From an uncultured Atopobium sp. (lineage in GTDB: Bacteria; Actinomycetota; Coriobacteriia; Coriobacteriales; Atopobiaceae): DNA of 12,090 nucleotides. The position numbers and the translations under genes are program-made. The stretch's first letter is position 1, and every line of letters begins with the position of its first letter. The DNA lies in contig CAMPCT010000050.1 of NCBI GenBank assembly GCA_946647055.1, forward strand, positions 1-12,090. The letters are read 5' to 3'. The notes under the pieces were generated by a model, which did no database searches, was not told the origin of the DNA, and saw only the letters and a program-made list of their open reading frames with translations. Of the stretch, positions 1-6,994 are shown one piece after another.

Positions 1-345
1 CAGGGGGGCGAGGTGCTGCAGCTCATCGACTGGGAGTATGCCGGCATGCAGGACCCGCACGTCGACATCGCCATGTTCGCCATCTACGCCATGTACGACA
101 AGGAGCGGACCGACCTCCTCATTGACCTCTACTTTGCCGAGGAGGGTGGCTGCGATGACATCGTCCGAGCCAAGATCTACTGCTACATGGCCATGTGCGG
201 CCTTTTGTGGTCCAACTGGTGCGAGTACAAGCGCAACCTCGGGGTGGAGTTTGGCGAGTACAGCCTTGCGCAGTACCGCTATGCCAAGGACTATCGGCGC
301 CATGCCATCGAGCTGGTTCCCCAGATTGGCGGGCAGCGCTCATGA
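1..345 (+). CDS. licA: Choline/ethanolamine kinase, LicA-type, C-terminal part (5' end outside window)
   Basis: The reading frame is open from base 1 and ends at TGA 343-345, so only the last 114 residues are seen. They begin QGGEVLQLIDWEYAGMQDP, which matches the C-lobe of the choline kinase/APH fold: the Asp of IDWEY (visible residue 10) is the metal-binding equivalent of the kinase DFG Asp, and DPHVDIAMFAIY follows as in LicA relatives. The expected reaction is ATP-dependent phosphorylation of choline (or ethanolamine) in the cytoplasm, the first step of the Lic phosphocholine pathway. The stop overlaps the start of the next gene (ATGA, 342-345), indicating translational coupling with the LicC-type cytidylyltransferase. 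From family memory, related proteins often carry an N-terminal nucleotidyltransferase domain fused to this kinase; whether this one does cannot be seen. The kinase family is clear, choline as substrate is inferred from context. Confidence 0.85.
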   Translation, partial: QGGEVLQLIDWEYAGMQDPHVDIAMFAIYAMYDKERTDLLIDLYFAEEGGCDDIVRAKIYCYMAMCGLLWSNWCEYKRNLGVEFGEYSLAQYRYAKDYRRHAIELVPQIGGQRS

Positions 346-1235
346 GGGTCGACAACGCCGTGCTCATGGCGGCGGGGACCTCGAGCAGGTTTGCCCCGCT
401 GTCGTACGAGAACCACAAGGGGATGACCGTCGTGCGGGGCGAGGTGCTGGTCGAGCGTCAGATCGAGCAGCTGCTCTCGGCGGGTGTGCCCACGGTCTAC
501 GTGGTCACCGGCTACAAGGCCGAGCAGTTCGACTACCTGGCCGACAAGTACGGGGTGCGCCTCCTTCACAACCCCGACTACCTCACGAGGAACAACAACG
601 CGTCCATCTGGGTCGCCCGCGACGTCCTGGCCAACAGCTACGTCTGCTCGGCGGACAACTACTTCTGCGAGAACCCCTTCGAGGCGGAGGTCGACGGCAC
701 GTACTACGCGGCGGCGTGGGCATCCGGCCCGACGGCCGAGTGGTGCATGACGGAGGGTCCGGACGGCTTCGTGGACTCCGTGACCATCGGCGGTTGCGAC
801 TCCTGGTACATGATGGGGCACGCCTTCTGGGGTGAGGAGTTCACCCGGGCCTTCCTGTCCATCCTCGAGCGGGAGTACGACCTCCCCGAGACGGCGGGCA
901 AGCTCTGGGAGTCCATCTATCTGGAGCATCTCGACGTGCTCAAGATGCGCATGAGAAGGTACCCGGACGGCGTCATCAACGAGTTCGACACCCTGGACGA
1001 GCTTCGCGCGTTCGACGCGAGCTACGTGGACGACACGCGCTCCGCCCTCATCGCGAGGGCCGCCGCCGAGCTTGGGGTGCGGGAGTCGGACATCGTCGAC
1101 GTCACGGCCATCAAGGGCCAGGCGGCGACGGCGACGGGATTTGGGTTCACCTGCAAGGGAAGACGATACGCATGCACGTACGGGTCGGGGACGCTCGAGG
1201 AGATCGGCGTCGCGTCCGGTCAGGCAGGGAGGTAA
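342..1235 (+). CDS. licC: LicC-type phosphocholine cytidylyltransferase with C-terminal kinase N-lobe-like remnant
   Basis: This 297-residue cytoplasmic enzyme would make CDP-choline from CTP and phosphocholine. The N-terminal nucleotidyltransferase domain shows the nucleotide-binding loop LMAAGTSSRF (residues 8-17) with the following lysine K26 in ENHKGM, the family-typical NNNASIWVARDVL stretch, and a probable metal-binding Asp105 in CSADNYF. LicC proteins are usually about 230 residues; here about 65 extra residues follow (233-297). That tail, RSALIARAAAELGVRESDI onward to YGSGTLEEI, resembles the beginning of a choline-kinase N-lobe but lacks the usual glycine-loop TN motif and stops before any catalytic residues. 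The start at 342 was chosen because it overlaps the kinase stop and precedes the nucleotide-binding loop with the usual short spacing; an upstream in-frame start at 195 would lie deep inside the kinase gene. No strong ribosome binding site is seen, consistent with coupled translation. Substrate could be another phospho-amino-alcohol. Confidence 0.85.
   Translation: MRVDNAVLMAAGTSSRFAPLSYENHKGMTVVRGEVLVERQIEQLLSAGVPTVYVVTGYKAEQFDYLADKYGVRLLHNPDYLTRNNNASIWVARDVLANSYVCSADNYFCENPFEAEVDGTYYAAAWASGPTAEWCMTEGPDGFVDSVTIGGCDSWYMMGHAFWGEEFTRAFLSILEREYDLPETAGKLWESIYLEHLDVLKMRMRRYPDGVINEFDTLDELRAFDASYVDDTRSALIARAAAELGVRESDIVDVTAIKGQAATATGFGFTCKGRRYACTYGSGTLEEIGVASGQAGR
1226..1232 (+). promoter_or_regulatory. 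Ribosome binding site of the BCCT transporter
   Basis: AGGGAGG lies 8 bases before ATG 1241 and overlaps the last codons of the LicC-type gene, whose TAA is at 1233-1235. It fixes the transporter start at 1241 rather than the in-frame start at 1172 inside licC. Confidence 0.8.
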
Positions 1236-1240
1236 CGGAC

Positions 1241-2758
1241 ATGAACGAGAAGGCAAGGGGCAGGGTCGACTGGATGGTGACGCTCGTCCCGTTCGCGCTC
1301 ATCATGGGGCTGGCGGGGCTGCTGTTCCTCTTCCCCGAGTCGTCCAACGCGGTCATCGCCCAGGTGCGGTTCTTCTTTGGTGACACGCTGGGCTCGTACT
1401 ACCTGCTCATGGGCCTCGGGGTGCTCGGCGTCGCGCTCTTCCTCGCGCTGTCGCGCTATGGCGACATCGTTCTCGGCGAACCGGGAGAGTCCCCCCAGTA
1501 CAGCTTCTTCGAGTGGGGCTCGATGATGTTCACCTGCGGCCTTGCTGCCGACATCCTGTTCTACAGCTTCGCCGAGTGGGTCATGTACGCGACGAGCCCG
1601 CACATCGCCGAGCTGGGCTCGATAGCCGAGTGGGCTGGCGTCTTCCCCCTCTTCCACTGGAGCTTCATCCCCTGGGCGTTCTACCTGGTGCTCGCGGTGG
1701 TCTTCGGCTTCATGCTGCACGTGCGTAACAGGCCCCGCCAGCGCTACTCCGAGGCCTGCCGCCCGGTCATCGGCGACGCGGCCGACGGCATCTCCGGGCG
1801 CATCATCGACCTCTTCGCCCTCTTCGCCCTGCTCGCGGGCACGGCAACCACCTTCAGCGTGGCCACGCCCCTTCTCGCGAGCGTCGCCCTGAGGCTCCTG
1901 GGCGTGAACGTGTCGCGCGTCGCGGTCAGCATCATCATCATGCTCATCACCTGCGCGGTGTACACCTATGCCGTCCTGCACGGGTTCAAGGGAATCGGCT
2001 GGCTTGCCAAGGCCTGCATCTACCTCTTCTTCGGCCTGCTTGCGTACGTGGTCGTCGCAGGTGGCCAGGCACGCTTCATCGTCGAGAACGGCATCCAGTC
2101 GTTCGGGCGCATGGTGCAGGACTTCATTGGCCTCTCGACCTACACCGACCCCACCCGCACCAGCAGCTTCGCCCAGGACTGGACCATCTACTACTGGGCG
2201 TACTGGATGGTCTGGTGCATCGCGGCGCCGTTCTTCATCGGCGCGATCTCGCGCGGCAGGACCATCCGTCAGACCGTCCTGGGCGGCTTCGTCTTTGGCG
2301 TGGGCTCGACGCTCGTGAGCTTCGTGGTGCTCGGCAACTACGGCCTGGGCCTGCAGGTGAGCGGCGGCGCGGACTTCATAGCCCTGTACGAGTCCACCGG
2401 GGACCTCTACGAGCTCATCCTCTCCATCATCGACTCCATGCCCACGCCCACCCTGGTCCTCGTGTGGCTGCTCGTCACCATGATCGCGTTCTATGCCACG
2501 TCGTTCGACTCGATCGCATTCACGGCCGCGTGCTACAGCTACCGCGAGCTTGGGGAGGGAGAGAAGCCGAGCATGCCCATCCAGCTGCTGTGGTGCCTGC
2601 TGCTCATCGTGCTGCCGATCGCGCTCGTGTTCTCCGAGAGCTCGATGGCGAACATCCAGTCCGTGAGCATCATCTCCGCGTTCCCCATCGGGATCATCAT
2701 GATCCTGATGATCGCCAGCTTCTTCAAGGACGCTGACCGGTACCTGGATGGGGACTAG
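1241..2758 (+). CDS. BCCT-family choline/betaine/carnitine-type transporter
   Basis: This 505-residue integral membrane protein has the length and about 12 hydrophobic segments of the betaine/choline/carnitine transporter family. The family signature in TM8 is clear: DWTIYYWAYWMVW (W314 is its first Trp) leading into FIGAISRGRTIR. The C-terminus ends FFKDADRYLDGD, as in CaiT-like members. The TM3 glycine-rich stretch, GMGIG in sodium-coupled BetP, reads CGLAAD (G100-D104) here, closer to CaiT in style. By contrast T420-S421 in FYATSFDS resemble the Thr-Ser sodium ligands of BetP, so coupling mode is open. Its place five bases after licC suggests it imports choline for the Lic pathway, a role played in Haemophilus and pneumococcus by LicB, an unrelated DMT-type permease. 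Start chosen from the AGGGAGG site. Family assignment is secure; choline as substrate and the coupling ion are inference. Confidence 0.92.
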   Translation: MNEKARGRVDWMVTLVPFALIMGLAGLLFLFPESSNAVIAQVRFFFGDTLGSYYLLMGLGVLGVALFLALSRYGDIVLGEPGESPQYSFFEWGSMMFTCGLAADILFYSFAEWVMYATSPHIAELGSIAEWAGVFPLFHWSFIPWAFYLVLAVVFGFMLHVRNRPRQRYSEACRPVIGDAADGISGRIIDLFALFALLAGTATTFSVATPLLASVALRLLGVNVSRVAVSIIIMLITCAVYTYAVLHGFKGIGWLAKACIYLFFGLLAYVVVAGGQARFIVENGIQSFGRMVQDFIGLSTYTDPTRTSSFAQDWTIYYWAYWMVWCIAAPFFIGAISRGRTIRQTVLGGFVFGVGSTLVSFVVLGNYGLGLQVSGGADFIALYESTGDLYELILSIIDSMPTPTLVLVWLLVTMIAFYATSFDSIAFTAACYSYRELGEGEKPSMPIQLLWCLLLIVLPIALVFSESSMANIQSVSIISAFPIGIIMILMIASFFKDADRYLDGD

Positions 2759-2764
2759 GCCGGT

Positions 2765-2793
2765 TTGTCGGGGGCATGCCGAACGGATACAAT
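2765..2793 (+). promoter_or_regulatory. Probable sigma-70-type promoter for the YidC-sulfatase/TagF-like operon
   Basis: TTGTCG (2765-2770, 4 of 6 matches to TTGACA) and TACAAT (2788-2793, 5 of 6 to TATAAT) are separated by exactly 17 bases. They begin seven bases after the stop of the transporter gene at 2758. Transcription would start near 2800, giving an untranslated leader of about 50 bases before the preferred GTG at 2853. No terminator is visible between 2758 and this promoter, so read-through from the lic genes is also possible. Confidence 0.6.
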
Positions 2794-2840
2794 AGAACGT
2801 TGTGCTTGGGCTGCCTCCAGGCACCGTGACTTGGGAGGAT

Positions 2841-2847
2841 AGAGGGA
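2841..2847 (+). promoter_or_regulatory. Ribosome binding site favouring the GTG start at 2853
   Basis: AGAGGGA ends five bases before GTG 2853; a stronger GGGAGG at 2833-2838 lies 14 bases before it. An alternative in-frame GTG at 2802 has no such site and would add 17 non-hydrophobic residues before the first membrane segment, so 2853 is preferred. Confidence 0.6.
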
Positions 2848-2852
2848 CGAGC

Positions 2853-5600
2853 GTGGGACAGATACTCTGGAACATAGTGGTACAGCCGCTGGTGTACCTC
2901 ATCGAACTCGTCTTCTCGCTCTTCTATCGCTTCACCGGCTCGCCCGGCATCGCGATCGTGGGCGTGAGCCTCGCCGTGAACCTGTTCTGCCTCCCGCTCT
3001 ACCGCATGGCGGACGCCGCACAGGAGCGCGAGCGGGCCAAGCAGGCGAGCATGGAGCGCTGGGTCAACCACATCAAGAAGTACTTCAAGGGCGACCAGCA
3101 GTACATGATGCTCTCCGCCTACTACCTCGAGCAGAACTACCACCCCATCCAGGCGCTGGTGGGGTCGCTCTCCCTGCTCCTGCAGATCCCCTTCTTCATG
3201 TCCGCGTACTCGTACCTCTCCAACCTCGAGATGCTCAGGGGCGCCTCCATCCTCTTCCTGAACGACCTCGGTGCCCCCGACGCGCTGTTCAGCATCGGTG
3301 GCTTCGACGTCAACGTGATGCCCATCGCCATGACGCTCATCAACTGCTTCTCGACCTACGTCTACACCAAGGGGCTCCCCCTGCGCGACAAGGTCCAGGC
3401 GTACGGACTTGCGGCCATCTTCCTCTGGCTCCTCTATGACAGCCCCTCCGGCCTCGTCTTCTACTGGACCTGCAACCAGGTGTTCTCGCTGGCCAAGAAC
3501 GTCTTCATGAAGGTCCTCAAGGACCCGCGCACGTGGGCCCTGGTGCTGGAGCAGGTGGCCGTCTGCGCGGCGGTCGGCTGGCTGGTTGCCACGGGCAAGC
3601 TCTCGACGCGCAAGGCCCTCGTCGTCATCGGGGCGGCGTTCGTCCTCTTCGAGCTGGTGTGGGTCCGGGCGTGGAGGACCCGCCACGCGGGTCCGGGCGA
3701 CGCGAAGCCCGTCGTCGAGGGGAAGGCGCTCACGGCGCAGTTCCTGCTTGCCGGGATCGTGCTTGTCGCCCTGCTGGGCATGCTCATCCCGTCGGCCCTG
3801 ATCGCCGACTCCCCAGCCGAGTTCCTCGACTTTGGGAACCTCGAGAACCCGCTCATGCACATCACGCACACGGCCAGCGTCTGGGGTGGCGTGGTCCTGC
3901 TGTGGATGGGCATCTTCTTCTTCCTCACCCCCGGACCTCGTCGCGCCGTCTATGGCCTGGCCACCTGGGTCCTCGCCGGTGTCGGCCTCGTCAACTACTT
4001 CCTCTTCAGCGATGGCCTGGGCACCATCTCGACCACGCTCGTGTACGACAACGACGTCATCTACTCGGCAAACAGCCAGCTCGTCAACCTCGCTGCGCTG
4101 GCGGCGCTTGCCGTCGTGCTCTTCCTGGTGTGGAAGAAGGCCAACCGCATCGTGACCCCGGTCCTCGTCGTCCTGGCCGTCTCCATGGTGGCCCTTTCGG
4201 CCGCCAACATGGTGACCATCAACACCGCGTACGCCGAGGCGTGCGAGCGGGTGGCCGCCGATGACAGCGCGCTCGTCAGCGAGGACGGCGTCCCGCGGCA
4301 GATCTACCACCTCTCGCGGACCGAGCGCAACGTCGTGGTCATCTTCCTCGACCGCGCCATCTCGGGCTACATTCCGTACATCCTCGCCGAGCGGCCCGAG
4401 CTCGAGACGCAGCTCGACGGCTTCGTCTACTACCCCAACACCATCTCCTTCGGGTCGAGCACCAACCTTGGCGCCCCCGCGCTCTACGGTGGCTACGAGT
4501 ACACCCCCTCCGCCATCAACGCCCGTCCGGACGAGAGCCTCAGGGACAAGCACAACGAGGCCCTGCTGCTCATGCCGACGCTGTTCTCGGAGGCCGGTTA
4601 CCAGACGACCGTCGTCGACCCTCCCTATGCGGGGACCTACGCCCACGTGTCCGACCTCTCGCTCTACGACGGCCTCGAGAACACCGAGGCGCTCAACCTC
4701 GCCGATGCCTACACGAGCCTCTACAAGCAGCGCCACGGCATCACGCTGGGACGCAACATGAACAGGCGCTTCTTCATGCACGGGCTCTTCAAGGCGGTGC
4801 CCCTCTTCCTGCGCGGCCTCACGTATGACAACGGCAACTACCTCTCGACCGAGATCACCAACCCCACGCGCGGGACCCTGCTGAGGGAGTACTCCGAGCT
4901 CGAGGTCCTGCCCGAGGTCACCGACGTCTCGGGCGAGAGCGGCGGCTTCCTCCTGATCTGCAACGAGACGACCCACGAGCCCGACATGCTGCAGCTCCCC
5001 GACTACATCCCCGCCGACAACGTGAACAACGAGGGCCTCGAGGACATGTCGCGCTTCACGCTCGACGGGCGCACGGTGCGCATGGACGGCGACCCCACCC
5101 TTGCCGAGATGCGCCTGGGGCACTACCACGTGAACATGGCGTCGCTCATCGAGCTGGGCAAGTGGTTCGACTGGATGCGCGAGCAGGGGGTCTACGACAA
5201 CACGCGCATCATCATCGTCTCCGACCACGGTCGCGGCCTCGAGCAGTTTGACGGCTGGGACATCGACGGCCACGTGATGAACATCCAGAACGTGAACCCG
5301 CTCCTGATGGTGAAGGACTTCGACGCCCACGGATTCGAGACCTCCGACGAGTTCATGACCAACGCGGACGTCCCGACGCTGGCAACGCAGGGTGTCATCG
5401 AGGGGGCGACCAACCCCTTCACGGGCGTCGCCATCACCTCCGACGAGAAGTACGCCCACGACCAGCTCGTCACGTCGTCGCAGAACTGGGAGACCAGCGA
5501 GAACAACACCTTCGACACCACGGACTCCCCCTGGTACTCCGTGCACGACGACATCTTCGACCCCTCCAACTGGAAGCGCATTGAGGAGGTCGAGCAATGA
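2853..5600 (+). CDS. Fusion of YidC/Oxa1-like membrane domain and extracellular sulfatase/LtaS-fold transferase
   Basis: This 915-residue protein has two recognisable parts. Residues about 5-225 follow the YidC/Oxa1 insertase pattern: GIAIVGVSLAVNLFCLPLYR, a charged cytoplasmic hairpin (about 55-90), the LLLQIPFFMSAYSYL segment, and the C-terminal signature SPSGLVFYWTCNQVFSL from residue 197. The conserved groove arginine (E. coli R366, B. halodurans R73) aligns with Asn43. Residues about 230-470 add roughly seven more hydrophobic segments. Residues about 495-850 have the alkaline phosphatase/sulfatase fold seen in LtaS and phosphoethanolamine transferases: Asp500 in VVVIFLDRAISG, a probable nucleophile Thr537 in GSSTNLGAP, His708 in ETTHEPD, and metal-binding Asp791-His792 in IIIVSDHGRG. 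The likely role is transfer or hydrolysis of a phospho-substituent on a lipid-linked surface polymer outside the membrane; the YidC part may fold, couple or simply anchor. It overlaps the next gene by ATGA. The domains are well supported; the function is inference. Confidence 0.85.
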   Translation: MGQILWNIVVQPLVYLIELVFSLFYRFTGSPGIAIVGVSLAVNLFCLPLYRMADAAQERERAKQASMERWVNHIKKYFKGDQQYMMLSAYYLEQNYHPIQALVGSLSLLLQIPFFMSAYSYLSNLEMLRGASILFLNDLGAPDALFSIGGFDVNVMPIAMTLINCFSTYVYTKGLPLRDKVQAYGLAAIFLWLLYDSPSGLVFYWTCNQVFSLAKNVFMKVLKDPRTWALVLEQVAVCAAVGWLVATGKLSTRKALVVIGAAFVLFELVWVRAWRTRHAGPGDAKPVVEGKALTAQFLLAGIVLVALLGMLIPSALIADSPAEFLDFGNLENPLMHITHTASVWGGVVLLWMGIFFFLTPGPRRAVYGLATWVLAGVGLVNYFLFSDGLGTISTTLVYDNDVIYSANSQLVNLAALAALAVVLFLVWKKANRIVTPVLVVLAVSMVALSAANMVTINTAYAEACERVAADDSALVSEDGVPRQIYHLSRTERNVVVIFLDRAISGYIPYILAERPELETQLDGFVYYPNTISFGSSTNLGAPALYGGYEYTPSAINARPDESLRDKHNEALLLMPTLFSEAGYQTTVVDPPYAGTYAHVSDLSLYDGLENTEALNLADAYTSLYKQRHGITLGRNMNRRFFMHGLFKAVPLFLRGLTYDNGNYLSTEITNPTRGTLLREYSELEVLPEVTDVSGESGGFLLICNETTHEPDMLQLPDYIPADNVNNEGLEDMSRFTLDGRTVRMDGDPTLAEMRLGHYHVNMASLIELGKWFDWMREQGVYDNTRIIIVSDHGRGLEQFDGWDIDGHVMNIQNVNPLLMVKDFDAHGFETSDEFMTNADVPTLATQGVIEGATNPFTGVAITSDEKYAHDQLVTSSQNWETSENNTFDTTDSPWYSVHDDIFDPSNWKRIEEVEQ
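5585..5590 (+). promoter_or_regulatory. Ribosome binding site of the glycerophosphotransferase gene
   Basis: GGAGGT lies six bases before ATG 5597, inside the last codons of the fusion gene. Together with the ATGA overlap it indicates tight translational coupling and a fixed start. Confidence 0.8.
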
Positions 5601-6859
5601 TAGCCCTCTCCCTGCACGGCGGCCTTCTCGCCAGCTATATCGACCCCGGTACCGGCAGCATGCTCTTCACGCTGGTGATCGGCGTCGTCAGCGCCAGCTA
5701 CTTCTTCTTCCGGAAGCTCTTCGTGTACCTCAAGTTCCTGCTGACGGGCGGCGGCGCAAAGACCAAGACGGCACGCATGCCCTACGTCATCTTCTCCGAC
5801 GACAAGCGCTACTGGAACGTCTTCGAGCCCATCTGCGACGAGCTCGAGCGCCGCGGCATCGAGGCGTTCTTCTGGACCTCCTCGGACAACGACCCCGCCC
5901 TGGAGCGCGACTACGAGCACGTCACCTGCGAGTTCATCGGCGAGGGCAACCGGGCCTTCGCGCGCCTCAATACGATGAGCGCCGACGTCTGCGTGGCGAC
6001 GACGCCCGGGCTCGGGGTGTTCCAGTGGAAGCGCTCCAAGGACGTCGACTGGTACGTCCACGTCAAGCATGGCGTGGACACGAACGGCGGCTACCGCATG
6101 TTTGGCACCGACTTCTATGACGCCGTCCTCAACACCGGCGACTACATGGGCGACGAGATCCGCGAGCTGGAGCAGCTGCGCGGGCTGGCCCCGAAGGAGC
6201 AGGTGACCGTGGGGTGCACCTTCATGGACGCCATGATGGAGCGCAAGAAGGCCCTTCCTCCCGTGAAGAACGACCACAAGACCGTGCTGCTGGCGCCGTC
6301 CTGGGGCGAGAGCGCGCTGCTCAGCGTCTATGGGGGACGCATCATCGAGGCCCTGCTGGCCACCGACTACGACGTCATCGTCAGGCCCCACCCGCAGACC
6401 GTGACGTCTGAGGCCGCGCTGCTGCACGACCTCATGGAGCGCTATCCCGAGAGCGACCGCCTCAGCTGGAACTTCGACAACGACAACTTCGACGTTCTCT
6501 CGCGTGCCGACATCATGGTGAGCGACTTCAGCGGCGTCATCTACGACTACGCGCTCATCTTCGACCGCCCGACCATCTATGCGGAGGGGCAGTTCGACCC
6601 CAACGTCTACGACGCGGCGTGGTTCGACCACCCGCTGCGCAAGTTCTCGCACTTCCCGCTCATGGGACGACCCCTGCGTGCGGAGATGCTCGACAACATG
6701 CAGGAGGTCCTCGACACGGTCCTTGTGGACGAGGAGCTGGCCGCGGGGCGCAAGCAGGTCTCGGACGAGGTCTGGCAGCGCAAGGGCGAGGCAGCCAAGA
6801 ACATCGTGGACTACCTGGTGATGGCGCGCGAGAGGGTCCTCGCCTCAAAGCAGGCCTGA
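5597..6859 (+). CDS. Membrane-anchored CDP-glycerol glycerophosphotransferase-like protein (TagB/TagF family)
   Basis: This 420-residue protein would transfer glycerol phosphate (or a related polyol phosphate) from a CDP donor to a lipid-linked acceptor or growing teichoic-acid chain at the inner membrane face. The N-terminus has a hydrophobic segment containing YIDPGTGSMLFTLVIG (about residues 14-29), a stretch I recall from Gram-positive members of this group, followed by the basic-hydrophobic FFFRKLFVYLKFLL. The catalytic part shows the two histidines expected of the family: H158 in VHVKHGVD and H265 in VIVRPHPQ. The donor-binding motif SDFSGVIYDYALIFDRP begins at S309. It is shorter than full TagF polymerases (over 700 residues) and nearer to TagB-type single transferases. 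It is coupled by ATGA to the YidC-sulfatase gene, which suggests joint work on one polymer. The family is clear; the exact polyol and whether it primes or polymerises are not. Confidence 0.9.
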   Translation: MIALSLHGGLLASYIDPGTGSMLFTLVIGVVSASYFFFRKLFVYLKFLLTGGGAKTKTARMPYVIFSDDKRYWNVFEPICDELERRGIEAFFWTSSDNDPALERDYEHVTCEFIGEGNRAFARLNTMSADVCVATTPGLGVFQWKRSKDVDWYVHVKHGVDTNGGYRMFGTDFYDAVLNTGDYMGDEIRELEQLRGLAPKEQVTVGCTFMDAMMERKKALPPVKNDHKTVLLAPSWGESALLSVYGGRIIEALLATDYDVIVRPHPQTVTSEAALLHDLMERYPESDRLSWNFDNDNFDVLSRADIMVSDFSGVIYDYALIFDRPTIYAEGQFDPNVYDAAWFDHPLRKFSHFPLMGRPLRAEMLDNMQEVLDTVLVDEELAAGRKQVSDEVWQRKGEAAKNIVDYLVMARERVLASKQA

Positions 6860-6994
6860 CGCAGAACGCGCACATGGAGCCACCCAACAGGCCAAACCAT
6901 TGGTAGAATATATGGGATACGGCCATCGAGCGACCAAGGGGAAGCTCGACGCGCTACGGTGAGGGGTACGTTCGGTACTGGCAGGGAGGAAGCG
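6860..6994 (+). promoter_or_regulatory. Intergenic promoter region of the NlpC/P60-type gene with extended -10
   Basis: The 135-base gap holds TGGTAGAAT (6901-6909), an extended -10 (TGn plus TAGAAT, 5 of 6 matches). No convincing -35 lies 17 bases upstream. Transcription would start about 6916, giving a leader of roughly 80 bases. AGGGAGGA (6983-6990) is the ribosome binding site for ATG 6995. No terminator hairpin with a T-tract was seen after the upstream stop at 6857-6859. Confidence 0.5.

Noticed and set aside
2773..2780. GGCATGCC palindrome in the promoter spacer as an operator
   Set aside because: An isolated 8-bp palindrome with no second copy seen in the other promoter regions; too short to support.
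1220..2902. 560-codon minus-strand frame opposite the BCCT gene
   Set aside because: Charged, repetitive translation opposite a gene with a clear BCCT signature.
2724..5597. 957-codon open frame on the minus strand opposite the YidC-sulfatase gene
   Set aside because: Its translation is low-complexity (V, E, H, R, D rich) with no recognisable domain, and it mirrors a well-supported gene on the other strand. Long antisense frames are expected in GC-rich DNA.
5192..6652. 486-codon minus-strand frame opposite the glycerophosphotransferase
   Set aside because: Shadow of the real gene; no ribosome binding site or motif supports it.
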